Shown here: piece after piece, positions 1 to 8,521 of the stretch
Layout of the letters: each line of letters opens with the position of its first letter
Numbering within the stretch: the stretch's first letter is position 1
Origin: Shimia haliotis
GTDB lineage: Bacteria > Pseudomonadota > Alphaproteobacteria > Rhodobacterales > Rhodobacteraceae
Direction: 5' to 3'
Length of the DNA: 64,000 nt
Assembly: GCF_900114415.1 (NCBI RefSeq)
Contig: NZ_FOSZ01000002.1
Span: forward strand, 496,001-560,000
The notes under the pieces: model-generated
What the model was told of the DNA's origin: nothing
Database searches by the model: none
What the model saw: the letters and a program-made list of their open reading frames with translations, nothing else
Program-made: the position numbers and the translations under genes

Positions 1-37
1 CGGGCCGCTTCTCGTCCAGTTGCTCAACCATGGTCAT
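1..37 (-). CDS. 5' end of an unidentified minus-strand gene (partial)
   Basis: Reading leftwards off the window edge, a start region is visible: AAGGA, then ATGACC, then ATG, followed by codons for VEQLDEKRP. The second ATG (29-31) has the better spacing to AAGGA; the first (35-37) sits directly against it. Only about ten residues are inside the window, so no family can be named. It is divergent from the reductase gene starting at 120, so the 38-119 interval probably carries both promoters. Confidence 0.45.
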   Translation of the reverse strand, partial: MTMVEQLDEKRP

Positions 38-119
38 TCCTTTCGATCTTGTTGCCCTATCGTAACCCTCTGGCCTCGCACGCGAAAGCTGTTAGAACCA
101 CGCATAGCAGGGAGTGACC

Positions 120-1271
120 ATGTCCAGTTTCGACATCATCATTATCGGCGCCGGTCCCGCAGGCAGCGCCGCCGCCGTCTGGGCCGCCAAAGGCGGGGCG
201 CGGGTTGCCTTGATCGACAAGGCCACCTTCCCTCGCAACAAGCTGTGCGGCGGCCTTTTTACCGAGCGCAGCCGCACCTACTATCAAGAGATTTTCGGGC
301 AGGATTTCGACCTCTCCCGCGCTGTCACCCGCACTGATATCGCCTTTTGGCACGACGGCGCGGAACTGGCAGTCCTGAACGATGTCCCGCCGCTGCACCT
401 GACCATGAGGCTGGATCTGGACGCCACCCTGTTTGGTCACGCGCTGGCCGCAGGCGCGGTCAACTTCTCTGGACGCGCGATCTCTCAAATCACTGACAAA
501 TCGGTGTCTTTTAAGGACGGAGAGACACTTGACGCACCAATTTTGATTGGCGCGGATGGCGTTAATTCCATCGTTGCCAAGCACCTCTTTGGCTCCGCTT
601 TTGACACCCAAACCATCGGGTTCGGTCTTGAAATCGAGGTTCCGTCAGAGACCCAGGCACCGGAGCAACATCCCCTTCGCATCGATTTCGGAGTGGCCAC
701 TTGGGGCTATGGCTGGTCCTTCCCCAAGCGCCACTCCACCACCGTTGGCGTGGGCGGGCTGCGCGCGCCCAATCCCGACATGAAAGGCCACATGCGGCGC
801 TATGTTGAGACGCTGGGGTTGGATCCTGACGCGATCAAATTCAAAGGCCATCACCTCCCCTTCGGCGACTTCCGCCCCACGCCCGGGCGGGCCAATATTC
901 TCCTCGCCGGAGATGCGGCAGGTCTGGTCGATCCCATCACCGGTGAAGGCATTGCTTTCGCCATGAAAAGCGGACAGATCGCGGCGCAATCCGCGCTGGA
1001 TGCGCTGGCCGCGAATGCCCCCGACACCGCGCTTGTCCGGCATCAGAAAGGGCTGCGCGAGATTCACAAGAATCTGCGCATCGCCCGCACCCTACGGCGC
1101 ATCATTTTCGCACCGCGCTGGCAAGGCACCTTCACCCGAACCTTCCGTCGTTCCGGCACCGTGCGCGTCATGTACATGCGCCTTCTGGCTGGCGAACTTG
1201 AATATCCAGAGCTGGCGCGCAGCGTTCTCGCCCGCCTGCCCCGCTATCTGCTCAACCGGTTCAGAACCTGA
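120..1271 (+). CDS. Geranylgeranyl reductase family FAD-dependent oxidoreductase
   Basis: Predicted 383-aa flavoprotein. The N-terminus has the dinucleotide-binding motif GAGPAGSAAA. Near residue 270 is LAGDAAGLVDPITGEGI, the second FAD-contacting signature of the geranylgeranyl reductase / p-hydroxybenzoate hydroxylase superfamily. Relatives reduce isoprenoid chains (BchP/ChlP type) or act on other lipids; the substrate here cannot be read from sequence, and no photosynthesis genes are in view. ATG at 120 is preferred over GTG at 114, because the GGGA just upstream is correctly spaced only for the ATG. It ends 8 bp from the convergent thioredoxin gene. Confidence 0.85.
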   Translation: MSSFDIIIIGAGPAGSAAAVWAAKGGARVALIDKATFPRNKLCGGLFTERSRTYYQEIFGQDFDLSRAVTRTDIAFWHDGAELAVLNDVPPLHLTMRLDLDATLFGHALAAGAVNFSGRAISQITDKSVSFKDGETLDAPILIGADGVNSIVAKHLFGSAFDTQTIGFGLEIEVPSETQAPEQHPLRIDFGVATWGYGWSFPKRHSTTVGVGGLRAPNPDMKGHMRRYVETLGLDPDAIKFKGHHLPFGDFRPTPGRANILLAGDAAGLVDPITGEGIAFAMKSGQIAAQSALDALAANAPDTALVRHQKGLREIHKNLRIARTLRRIIFAPRWQGTFTRTFRRSGTVRVMYMRLLAGELEYPELARSVLARLPRYLLNRFRT

Positions 1272-1279
1272 TTTGCGGC

Positions 1280-1711
1280 TCAAACCGACCGTTTCACCCA
1301 GTTAACGATTGCCGATTTGGGCATCGCACCGGCCTGCCGCGCGCGCTCTTTACCATTTGCAAAGGCGGCCAGTGTAGGAATCCCCTTGATGCGATATTTT
1401 GCACCCGCGTTTTTGTGCGCCTCGGTGTTCAACTTCACCATCCGCACCGTACCTTTAAACTCCTGCGCTGCCGCCTGATACTGCGGCGCCATTTGTTTGC
1501 ACGGCCCGCACCACGGCGCCCAGAAATCCACCACCAGCGGCACGTCATCCGTTCGGGTCGCCTTCTCGAACGTGGCAAGGTCAACCTCCGCGACTTTGCC
1601 ACTCATCAACCCCGCGCCGCAGGTGCCGCATTTCGGCTCCGCGCCAAGTTTGTCATAGGGCACGCGATTGATCTGGCCACAGTCAAAACAGGTGAGTTTT
1701 TTGCCGCTCAT
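1280..1711 (-). CDS. trxC: Thioredoxin 2 (zinc-binding thioredoxin)
   Basis: A 143-aa thioredoxin of the TrxC type. An N-terminal zinc-ribbon has two CxxC pairs (C8/C11 and C28/C31), followed by a thioredoxin fold with the redox site WCGPC (C68 and C71). TrxC proteins reduce cytosolic protein disulfides, and in E. coli trxC belongs to the oxidative-stress response; the extra zinc module separates them from TrxA. The gene is convergent with the flavoprotein on the left and is followed upstream by the terminator of the ABC operon, so it is probably transcribed alone. Confidence 0.93.
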   Translation of the reverse strand: MSGKKLTCFDCGQINRVPYDKLGAEPKCGTCGAGLMSGKVAEVDLATFEKATRTDDVPLVVDFWAPWCGPCKQMAPQYQAAAQEFKGTVRMVKLNTEAHKNAGAKYRIKGIPTLAAFANGKERARQAGAMPKSAIVNWVKRSV

Positions 1712-1785
1712 AGGCCTCGTCCTTTTCTCACATTCCGCCTGTCATATATATTCGTCGCCACAAATGTGAAGTCCGCATCGGCAAT

Positions 1786-1814
1786 GAAAAAGGCCGGACG
1801 TGACGTCCGGCCTT
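1786..1814 (-). terminator. Intrinsic terminator of the pyrimidine ABC operon
   Basis: A perfect 11-bp stem (AAGGCCGGACG / CGTCCGGCCTT) with a 3-nt loop. On the minus strand it is followed by TTTTTCATT, just after the stop of the solute-binding protein gene. It is a strong rho-independent terminator for the leftward operon. Confidence 0.9.
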
Positions 1815-1839
1815 CCCCACTCAGGTCTGATTTCTAAAA

Positions 1840-2829
1840 TCAGTTCAATGCTTTGTCGGTGATCGCGTGGGTCCACGCGCCTTCCGGCATCTTGGTGATG
1901 ACAGGATCGGAACCACCGGACATCAGGCTGCCCACGGTGCGCTCATAGTCCGCCGGATCAAGCGCGCCGTTGGACCCTGCGGTCAGCTTGGCAACTTCAC
2001 CCATCATGCGGATCTGGTGCTCTTCGGTCTGCGCGCCAGTTGCGTCATTGTCCAGAACAATCATCGCCGCATCTTCGGGGTTCGCTTCGGCCCACTTCCA
2101 GCCTTTCATGGACGCGCGCACGAAACGCACCATCTTGTCCTCAAACGCCGGATCGGACAGGTTTTCTTCCATCACATACATGCCGTCTTCCAGCGTTGCG
2201 ACGCCCTGATCCTCATATTTGAACACCACCAGATCGTCGGGGCTCAGGCCCGCATCGATGATCTGCCAGTATTCGTTATAGGTCATGGTCGACACGCAAG
2301 CCGCTTGGCCTTGCAGGATCGGATCAACGTTAAAGCCTTGCTTCAGAACGGTGACACCACCATCAGAACCGTCGGTTGCCAGGCCTAGTTTGCTCATCCA
2401 GCTCAAGAACGGATATTCGTTGCCAAAGAACCAGACGCCCAAGGTTTTGCCCGCGAAATCCTCGGGGGAGGAAATGCCCGCATCTTTGCGGCAAGTCAGC
2501 ATCATGCCAGAGCTTTTAAACGGCTGTGCGATGTTCACCAGCGCCAGACCTTTTTCGCGGCTCGCCAGAGCGGACGGCATCCAGTCCAGAACCACGTCTG
2601 CACCGCCACCCGCGATCACCTGAGCGGGCGCAATGTCAGGGCCGCCCGGCTTGATCGTCACGTTCAGGCCTTCTTCTTCGTAAAAGCCTTTGTCTTGTGC
2701 CACATAATAGCCCGCGAACTGAGCTTGCGTGACCCACTTAAGTTGCAGCGTCACATCGTCTGCGGCCTGTGCAACACCCGCGGCCAGTACCGCTGCGCTG
2801 GCGAGGGCTGTTTTGATAAATGTTTTCAT
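1840..2829 (-). CDS. ABC transporter solute-binding protein, NMT1/THI5-like
   Basis: A 329-aa periplasmic binding protein. It has a Sec signal peptide (MKTFIKTALASAAVLAAGVAQA) followed by TLQLKWVTQAQFAGYYVAQ, the characteristic start of NMT1/THI5-like proteins that bind pyrimidine precursors and similar small molecules. ATG at 2829 is chosen because it begins the signal peptide and has GGAGA upstream (2831-2840); an upstream in-frame extension is low-complexity. It is the last gene of a leftward operon with two permeases, an ATPase, dihydropyrimidinase and an amidohydrolase. Uptake of a pyrimidine or its reduced product is therefore inferred; the ligand is not proven. Confidence 0.85.
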   Translation of the reverse strand: MKTFIKTALASAAVLAAGVAQAADDVTLQLKWVTQAQFAGYYVAQDKGFYEEEGLNVTIKPGGPDIAPAQVIAGGGADVVLDWMPSALASREKGLALVNIAQPFKSSGMMLTCRKDAGISSPEDFAGKTLGVWFFGNEYPFLSWMSKLGLATDGSDGGVTVLKQGFNVDPILQGQAACVSTMTYNEYWQIIDAGLSPDDLVVFKYEDQGVATLEDGMYVMEENLSDPAFEDKMVRFVRASMKGWKWAEANPEDAAMIVLDNDATGAQTEEHQIRMMGEVAKLTAGSNGALDPADYERTVGSLMSGGSDPVITKMPEGAWTHAITDKALN

Positions 2830-2939
2830 TTTCAGTCTCCTAGCTGTTGTTTTGATTGTTTTTGTTTTTGCGCCGTCTTTTTGCGACGCCTTTTTAACAA
2901 ACCCACCCGCTCCCCGGATGGTCTTGAAATTCAATGGCT

Positions 2940-3785
2940 CTATCGCGACTTCCTTTGACTAGGGTGCCAGAAAGTCACCACTTTCTCCAACAATGCGACA
3001 CCACCATAAAACAATGATCCCGCCAATGCGGCCACCACAATCTCGGCCCAGACCATGTCAAGCGCCAGCCGCCCGACTTCGGTCGAGATGCGGAACCCCA
3101 TGCCTTTGATCGGGCTGCCAAAAAACTCGGCCACGATGGCCCCAATCAGGGCCAGCGTTGTTGAAATTTTCAGGCCGTTAAAGACAAACGGCATAGCCGC
3201 AGGCAGACGCAGTTTCATCAATGTCTGACGATAACTCGCCGCATAGGTCCGCATCAAATCGCGCTGCATGTGATCCGTGGCCTGAAGCCCCTCAACCGTG
3301 TTCACCAACATTGGAAAAAACACCATGATCACCACCACAGCAGCCTTGGATTGCCAGTCAAACCCGAACCACATCACCATAATTGGCGCCATACCAATGA
3401 TCGGCAGCGCAGCGACAAAGTTGCCCACCGGCAGCAGCCCGCGCTGCAAGAACGGGAAGCGGTCGATCGCAATCGCGGTCAGGAACGCCGCGCCGCAGCC
3501 AATCACATAGCCCGACAATGCGCCCTTGATCGCGGTCTGCACAAAGTCCGCCCAAAGTGTCGGGATGGACGTGGCAAATGTCACCGCAATCGCGGAAGGG
3601 GCCGGCAAAAGAACGGGATTGATCTCTAACCCACGCACAACGCATTCCCAGATCACGATGATCGTCACGCCAAAAAGTGTTGGCACCAGCAACGCCGTCG
3701 TGCGGGTTCCGGGCATGGAGGACAGCCAAACGTTCACCCGCCATGCCGCGAGCCAGAATACAAACCCTGCAATCAGCCACGCCAT
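2940..3785 (-). CDS. ABC transporter permease (NitT/TauT-like, second)
   Basis: A 281-aa inner-membrane permease of the binding-protein-dependent transport family, with about six hydrophobic segments. The cytoplasmic loop near residues 170-195 (MRTYAASYRQTLMKLRLPAAMP) matches the EAA-type loop that docks the ATPase. ATG at 3785 overlaps the upstream permease stop as TGATG; a GTG one codon earlier is possible. It pairs with the adjacent permease, giving a heterodimeric channel, which is common in transporters with NMT1-type binding proteins. Confidence 0.88.
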   Translation of the reverse strand: MAWLIAGFVFWLAAWRVNVWLSSMPGTRTTALLVPTLFGVTIIVIWECVVRGLEINPVLLPAPSAIAVTFATSIPTLWADFVQTAIKGALSGYVIGCGAAFLTAIAIDRFPFLQRGLLPVGNFVAALPIIGMAPIMVMWFGFDWQSKAAVVVIMVFFPMLVNTVEGLQATDHMQRDLMRTYAASYRQTLMKLRLPAAMPFVFNGLKISTTLALIGAIVAEFFGSPIKGMGFRISTEVGRLALDMVWAEIVVAALAGSLFYGGVALLEKVVTFWHPSQRKSR

Positions 3786-4657
3786 CACGCCATCCCCATC
3801 CGCTTGAGAACCACCTTCTGGATCATTCCGATGATCCCCACCAATGCCGCAGCAAGAACCGCAGCCGTGATCAGCGCGCTCCAGATCTGGATCGTTTGAC
3901 CATAGTAGCTTCCACCCAACAGACGCGCGCCCAAACCGGCCACGGCCCCTGTCGGCAATTCACCCACAATGGCCCCAACCAATGAGGCCGCCATCGCCAC
4001 TTTCAGCGAGGGAAACAGGAACGGCATCGACGACGGCAGACGGAGCTTCCAGAATTCCTGCGCACGGGAGGCATTCCATGTTTTCATTTGGTCGACCTGC
4101 ATGTGATCGGGGCTGCGCAAGCCTTTGACCATGCCGACAACAACAGGGAAAAAGCTCAGATACATCGAAATTACCGCCTTCGGCAGCAACCCCGAAATGC
4201 CCACCGCGTTCAGAACCACAATGATCATCGGCGCAATCGCAAGGATCGGAATGGTCTGGGACGCAATCACCCAAGGCATAACGCTCATGTCCATGGACCG
4301 GTTGTAGACAATGCCAACAGACAAAATAATGCCGAACCCAGTGCCCAGCGCGAACCCCAGAAGCGTGGCACTCAGGGTGATCCAGCTGTGATAAATCAAG
4401 CTCCGCTTGGAAAAAGCGCGCCCCTTGGCAACCATCGCGCCAGTGGTTTTCCAGATTTCCGCGCCCACCTGATGCGGCGGCGGCAGTTTGGGTTTTTTCT
4501 GGCTCATCGTGTCAGCAATAAGCTCTTTGGTGGTCAACTCCACACCCGCCCGCTCGGCCTTGTCATAGGCCCAAGGCGCATTCAACACGACCGAGCCCGC
4601 GTACCAAAGCGCGAAAATAGCGGCGACGACGGTGAGGATTGGAAAAAGATTTCTCAT
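3785..4657 (-). CDS. ABC transporter permease (NitT/TauT-like, first)
   Basis: A 290-aa permease with an N-terminal hydrophobic segment and a long (about 55 residue) polar insert before the next membrane segment. The remaining helices include the EAA-like loop MKTWNASRAQEFWKLRLPSS. It resembles its neighbour in the C-terminal half but has the longer N-terminal extension. It lies 30 bp downstream of the ATPase gene and overlaps the following permease by one base (TGATG), which implies translational coupling in the pyrimidine catabolic operon. Confidence 0.88.
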   Translation of the reverse strand: MRNLFPILTVVAAIFALWYAGSVVLNAPWAYDKAERAGVELTTKELIADTMSQKKPKLPPPHQVGAEIWKTTGAMVAKGRAFSKRSLIYHSWITLSATLLGFALGTGFGIILSVGIVYNRSMDMSVMPWVIASQTIPILAIAPMIIVVLNAVGISGLLPKAVISMYLSFFPVVVGMVKGLRSPDHMQVDQMKTWNASRAQEFWKLRLPSSMPFLFPSLKVAMAASLVGAIVGELPTGAVAGLGARLLGGSYYGQTIQIWSALITAAVLAAALVGIIGMIQKVVLKRMGMA

Positions 4658-4687
4658 CGCGCCACCTCAGCGCAAATCCCAACGAAC

Positions 4688-5467
4688 TTAGTCATCGCCA
4701 TGCCCCGCCCGCAGACCATCACGCACGCGATGGGCAATTTCGATGAACTCAGGGCTGTCGCGAATGTCCAAAGGCCGCTCTTTTGGCAAAGTACTCTCAA
4801 TCACATCCGTGATGCGACCAGGACGCGGGCTCATCACCACAATCTTGGTGCTCAGATACACGGCCTCGGGGATCGAGTGCGTCACAAATCCGATAGTCTT
4901 GTTGGTCCGCGCCCACAAATCCAATAACTGCTCATTCAGGTGATCGCGCACGATCTCATCCAGCGCTCCGAAAGGCTCATCCATCAACAAAATATCGGCA
5001 TGAAACGCAAGTGCCCGCGCAATCGACGCCCGCTGCTGCATCCCACCCGACAGCTGCCAAGGGTATTTTTTCTCAAACCCTTCCAGATGCACCAGTTCAA
5101 GCACTTCCTGTACCGCCGCGTCCTGTTCGGCCTTGTCCACGCCCATGATTTCAAGCGGCAAACGGATATTGCCGTCAATCGTGCGCCACGGATAAAGGCC
5201 GGCATGCTGGAACACATACCCATAGGCCCGTGCCTCCCGCGCTGCTTTGGGGCTCACACCGTTGACGGTGATGTCACCCGCCGTGGGTTGCTCCAGATCG
5301 GCCATGCACCTCAGGAACGTGGTTTTGCCGCACCCCGAAGGCCCGATAAAGGAGACAAAGTCCCCCTTGTTGATCTCAAGGTCCACATCCTTGAGCGCGT
5401 GCACAGGCCCGTCGTTTGTCTGAAACGTCAGGCTCAGGTTCTTGGCTGAAATGACTGTGTCGTTCAT
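4688..5467 (-). CDS. ABC transporter ATP-binding protein (NitT/TauT-like)
   Basis: A 259-aa ATPase with Walker A GPSGCGKTT (near residue 43), Q-loop YVFQHAGLYPW, signature LSGGMQQRASIARAL, Walker B ILLMDEPFGALD and switch histidine FVTHSIPEA. The pattern is that of the SsuB/TauB/ThiZ group. It energises import by the two permeases downstream. It lies 81 bp after dihydropyrimidinase; that gap holds only a weak GC-rich hairpin near 5508-5532. Confidence 0.92.
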   Translation of the reverse strand: MNDTVISAKNLSLTFQTNDGPVHALKDVDLEINKGDFVSFIGPSGCGKTTFLRCMADLEQPTAGDITVNGVSPKAAREARAYGYVFQHAGLYPWRTIDGNIRLPLEIMGVDKAEQDAAVQEVLELVHLEGFEKKYPWQLSGGMQQRASIARALAFHADILLMDEPFGALDEIVRDHLNEQLLDLWARTNKTIGFVTHSIPEAVYLSTKIVVMSPRPGRITDVIESTLPKERPLDIRDSPEFIEIAHRVRDGLRAGHGDD

Positions 5468-5548
5468 CTTGGCTCTCTGTTCCCGCTGCGCGGGCTTAGT
5501 GTATCTGAGGGCGCCCGCCTCGGCCGCCCTCTGTGTGCTTTCGGGAGG

Positions 5549-7006
5549 TTACACCCCTGTCGCTGGAATGCCCGACCGTTTCACGGGCTGCGGAGACGTC
5601 AGCTCTTTCCAGGTGCTCAGCGCTTTGTTCACGGTTGTATTGGCTTCGCGTGAAACAAACTTGCCGTGGCCTTCTTGTGTCCGGATTTCACCGTCATGTA
5701 CCGCCACCTGCCCACGGGTCAAAGTGAAGCGCGGCAGGCCCTTGACCTCGTGGCCTTCAAACACGTTGTAGTCAATCGAAGACTGCTGGCTGTTTGCGGA
5801 GATTGTCTTGGATTTTTCAGGATCCCAGACAACCAAATCTGCATCTGCGCCCACCAGCACTGCACCTTTCTTGGGATAGCAGTTCAGGATTTTCGCAATA
5901 TTGGTCGAGGTTACGGCGACAAACTCATTCGGCGTCAGGCGCCCCGTCGCAACACCCTGCGTCCACAGCATCGGCATCCGATCCTCAAGGCCGCCAGTTC
6001 CATTCGGAATCTGGCTGAAGTTTCCAACCCCAAAGCGCTTCTGCTCGGTGGTAAAGGCACAGTGATCGGTTGCCACCACACTCAGGCTGCCCGACTGCAG
6101 ACCCGCCCACAGGCTGTCCTGATGTTTCTTGTTGCGGAACGGCGGGCTCATCACACGCCGCGCGGCATGGTCCCAATCGGAGTTGAAATACTCGCTCTCA
6201 TCCAGCGTCAGGTGCTGGATCAGCGGCTCGCCCCAAACGCGTTTGCCCTGCATCCGCGCCCGACGAATGGCCTCATGCGCCTCTTCACAAGACGTATGCA
6301 CCACGTAAAGCGGCACGCCCGCCATATCAGCAATCATGATCGCACGGTTGGTGGCTTCGCCCTCAACCTGCGAAGGACGCGAATAGGCATGCGCCTCGGG
6401 CCCAGTGTTGCCCTCCGCCAGAAGCTTCGCGGTCATTTCTGCAACCACATCACCGTTCTCGGCATGCACCATCGCAATGCCGCCCAGCTCTGACAGACGG
6501 TTGAACGACGCAAATAGCTCATCATCATTCACCATCAACGCGCCTTTATAGGCCAAGAAGTGTTTGAATGTGTTGATGCCGCGCTGTTCGATCACGGTTT
6601 TCATGTCGTTGAAAACCTGCTCGCCCCACCATGTCACCGCCATGTGGAAGGAGTAGTCACAGTTCGCGCGGGTCGATTTATTGTCCCAGCGCTTGATCGC
6701 ATCCATTAGGCTCTCGCCTTGGTTGGGCAGACAGAAATCCACCACCATCGTTGTGCCGCCTGCAAGACCCGCGCGTGTGCCGCTCTCGAAATCATCGCTG
6801 GAATAGGTGCCCATGAACGGCATTTCCAGATGCACATGCGGGTCAATCCCGCCCGGCATCACGTAACAACCGGTCGCGTCCAACTCCTCATCGCCCTTCA
6901 GGCCCTTGCCAATCTCGATGATCACACCATTCTCGACCAACACATCCGCCTCATAGGTCAGATCCGCCGTCACAACCGTGCCGTTCTTGATAACCTTCGT
7001 CGCCAT
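5549..7006 (-). CDS. hydA: Dihydropyrimidinase
   Basis: A 485-aa amidohydrolase of the dihydropyrimidinase/hydantoinase family. The first metal pair is the HxH of GGIDPHVHLE (H57/H59). The lysine expected to be carboxylated and bridge the two zincs is in FLAYKGAL (about K154). Further metal ligands fall in MVHAEN, VVHTSC and ATDHCAF. It opens 5,6-dihydrouracil or dihydrothymine to the N-carbamoyl beta-amino acid, the second step of reductive pyrimidine degradation. The next enzyme is encoded just upstream and the first (PreTA) about 4 kb away, which supports this substrate over hydantoins. Confidence 0.93.
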   Translation of the reverse strand: MATKVIKNGTVVTADLTYEADVLVENGVIIEIGKGLKGDEELDATGCYVMPGGIDPHVHLEMPFMGTYSSDDFESGTRAGLAGGTTMVVDFCLPNQGESLMDAIKRWDNKSTRANCDYSFHMAVTWWGEQVFNDMKTVIEQRGINTFKHFLAYKGALMVNDDELFASFNRLSELGGIAMVHAENGDVVAEMTAKLLAEGNTGPEAHAYSRPSQVEGEATNRAIMIADMAGVPLYVVHTSCEEAHEAIRRARMQGKRVWGEPLIQHLTLDESEYFNSDWDHAARRVMSPPFRNKKHQDSLWAGLQSGSLSVVATDHCAFTTEQKRFGVGNFSQIPNGTGGLEDRMPMLWTQGVATGRLTPNEFVAVTSTNIAKILNCYPKKGAVLVGADADLVVWDPEKSKTISANSQQSSIDYNVFEGHEVKGLPRFTLTRGQVAVHDGEIRTQEGHGKFVSREANTTVNKALSTWKELTSPQPVKRSGIPATGV

Positions 7007-7060
7007 TCATCCACTCCCTAATTCTTAAAGGCGTCGCCGCGCCAAACCTGCTTTAGCTTC

Positions 7061-7110
7061 CTATTGCCAAAAATACCTCGGGGGTCTGGGGGCAGCGCCC
7101 CCAGCCTTGG
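7061..7110. repeat. Dispersed palindromic repeat, copy A
   Basis: Contains CTATTGCCAAAAATACCTC, then a GC-rich inverted repeat CTGGGGGCAGCGCCCCCAG. It is one of four related elements in the window (also near 9993, 18131 and 31961) that share a variant of AAATACCTCGGGG followed by a GC palindrome. It lies directly 3' of the amidohydrolase gene inside the operon, where it could act as an intercistronic stem-loop. Confidence 0.65.
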
Positions 7111-7113
7111 CCG

Positions 7114-8364
7114 TCACTCCACAATCTCCGCGGTCTCGAGCACCGCGTGCAACAGAACGTCGGTCCCTGCCGCCGCCCAGTCCTTGGAAATCTCCTCGGC
7201 TTCGTTGTGGCTCAGCCCGTCTACACATGGGCACATGATCATCGCGGTCGGCGCGACCTGATTGATCCAGCAGGCATCATGCCCCGCACCGGAAATGATG
7301 TTGGTGTGACTATACCCCAATCGCTCCGCCGCATTGCGCACTGCTGTCACGCAGCCCTCGTCAAATTCAACGGGGTCAAAGCCGCCAACCTTTTCAAAGG
7401 AAATCGACAGACCCATCTGGTCCGCGATCTTTTGCCCTTCGACACGCAGCCGCGCTTCCATGTCTTCGATCACCGACAAGTTCGGCGAGCGGAAATCAAC
7501 CGTGAACACCACCTTGCCCGGGATCACGTTGCGCGAATTGGGATAGACGTCGATGTGCCCTGCTGCCCCCACCGCATCCGGCGCGTGACTCCATGCGATG
7601 TCATCGACTTTTTCAAGAATGCGGGCCATCCCCAGCCCGGCGTTCTTGCGCATCTTCATCGGGGTCGACCCCGTATGCGCGTCTTTGCCCTCGATTGTGA
7701 CCTGCGTCCAGCTCAGACCCTGACCGTGGGTGACCACGCCAATGTCCTTGCCTTCCGCTTCCAAAATCGGGCCTTGTTCAATGTGTAGCTCAAACATGGC
7801 GTGCATCTTGCGCGCGCCCACTTCTTCGTCGCCACGCCAGCCGATACGAGCCAGCTCATCGCCAAACTTCAGCCCTTCGGCATCTTCACGGTCATAAGCC
7901 CACTCTTGCGTGTGAATGCCCGCAAACACCCCCGAGGACAGCATCGCTGGCGCATACCGCGTGCCTTCTTCGTTGGTCCAGTTGGTCACAACAATCGGGT
8001 GTTTGGTCTTGATGCCAAGGTCTTTCATCGTGCGCAGCACTTCCAGACCGCCCAGCACGCCAAGCACGCCGTCATACTTGCCGCCCGTTGGCTGCGTGTC
8101 CAAATGCGAGCCGACATAAACCGGCAACGCATCAGGGTCCGTGCCCGGATACTGTGCAAACATATTGCCCATCTGATCAAGCCCCATGGTGCAGCCCACG
8201 GCCTCGCACCACGACTGAAACAACGCGCGGCCTTCCCCGTCCTCATCCGTCACGGTCTGGCGGTTGTTGCCGCCCGCCACGCCGGGGCCGATCTTGGCCA
8301 TTTCCATCAGACTGTCCCACAGCCGGTCCGCGTTCACCTTCAGGTTCTCACCAGGTGCACCCAT
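7114..8364 (-). CDS. N-carbamoyl-amino-acid amidohydrolase (beta-ureidopropionase-like, M20)
   Basis: A 416-aa zinc hydrolase of the M20 hydantoinase/carbamoylase type. Metal-site motifs include GSHLDTQ, DGVLG, NEEGTR, HIEQGP and, near the C-terminus, SGAGHDACW. In this context it should hydrolyse N-carbamoyl-beta-alanine (and the beta-aminoisobutyrate analogue) to the beta-amino acid, CO2 and ammonia, the third step of the reductive pathway. ATG at 8364 is preferred: AGGGAG lies about 9 nt upstream, whereas GTG at 8373 sits almost on top of it. It is the first gene of the leftward operon, with a RutR-type box over its likely -35 region. Confidence 0.9.
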   Translation of the reverse strand: MGAPGENLKVNADRLWDSLMEMAKIGPGVAGGNNRQTVTDEDGEGRALFQSWCEAVGCTMGLDQMGNMFAQYPGTDPDALPVYVGSHLDTQPTGGKYDGVLGVLGGLEVLRTMKDLGIKTKHPIVVTNWTNEEGTRYAPAMLSSGVFAGIHTQEWAYDREDAEGLKFGDELARIGWRGDEEVGARKMHAMFELHIEQGPILEAEGKDIGVVTHGQGLSWTQVTIEGKDAHTGSTPMKMRKNAGLGMARILEKVDDIAWSHAPDAVGAAGHIDVYPNSRNVIPGKVVFTVDFRSPNLSVIEDMEARLRVEGQKIADQMGLSISFEKVGGFDPVEFDEGCVTAVRNAAERLGYSHTNIISGAGHDACWINQVAPTAMIMCPCVDGLSHNEAEEISKDWAAAGTDVLLHAVLETAEIVE

Positions 8365-8435
8365 TGCTTTCACTCCCTATGTCTGGCCCGGGGTCCTGTT
8401 CCTCGCGGAACGGTCCCTCGCTGGCGGGGCTCTTG

Positions 8436-8465
8436 ATCTCACGGCCATCCTGACCGTATGGTCAA
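8436..8465 (-). promoter_or_regulatory. Putative promoter of the pyrimidine catabolic operon
   Basis: On the minus strand TTGACC (8460-8465) is followed after 18 nt by TGAGAT (8436-8441), a plausible sigma-70 pair upstream of the amidohydrolase gene. The -35 hexamer lies inside the palindrome at 8451-8464, so a bound regulator would block it. Predicted by eye; the -10 element is a weak match. Confidence 0.45.
8451..8464. promoter_or_regulatory. RutR-type operator, box 1
   Basis: TGACCGTATGGTCA is a perfect TGACC-N4-GGTCA palindrome. The E. coli RutR consensus is TTGACCAnnTGGTCAA, so this fits a RutR-like TetR protein. It lies between the divergent amidohydrolase and the TetR gene at 8522. 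Confidence 0.75.
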
Positions 8466-8483
8466 GTTCAGACGACCACAGCC

Positions 8484-8497
8484 TGACCAACCGGTCA
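8484..8497. promoter_or_regulatory. RutR-type operator, box 2
   Basis: TGACCAACCGGTCA is a second perfect TGACC-N4-GGTCA palindrome, 33 bp centre-to-centre from box 1 (about three helical turns) and 25 bp before the TetR start codon. The position suits autoregulation of the regulator gene. Confidence 0.75.
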
Positions 8498-8521
8498 AGA
8501 TTTTTTAACAAAGCGGATTTG

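Noticed and set aside
2830-2934. 35-codon N-terminal extension of the NMT1-like binding protein
   Set aside because: Lys/Thr-rich and would place the signal peptide internally; the ATG at 2829 has its own ribosome-binding site.
8264-8521. N-terminal extension of the first TetR gene in an open frame from 8264
   Set aside because: It would run through the amidohydrolase gene and both operator boxes; the normal TetR N-terminus starts at 8522.
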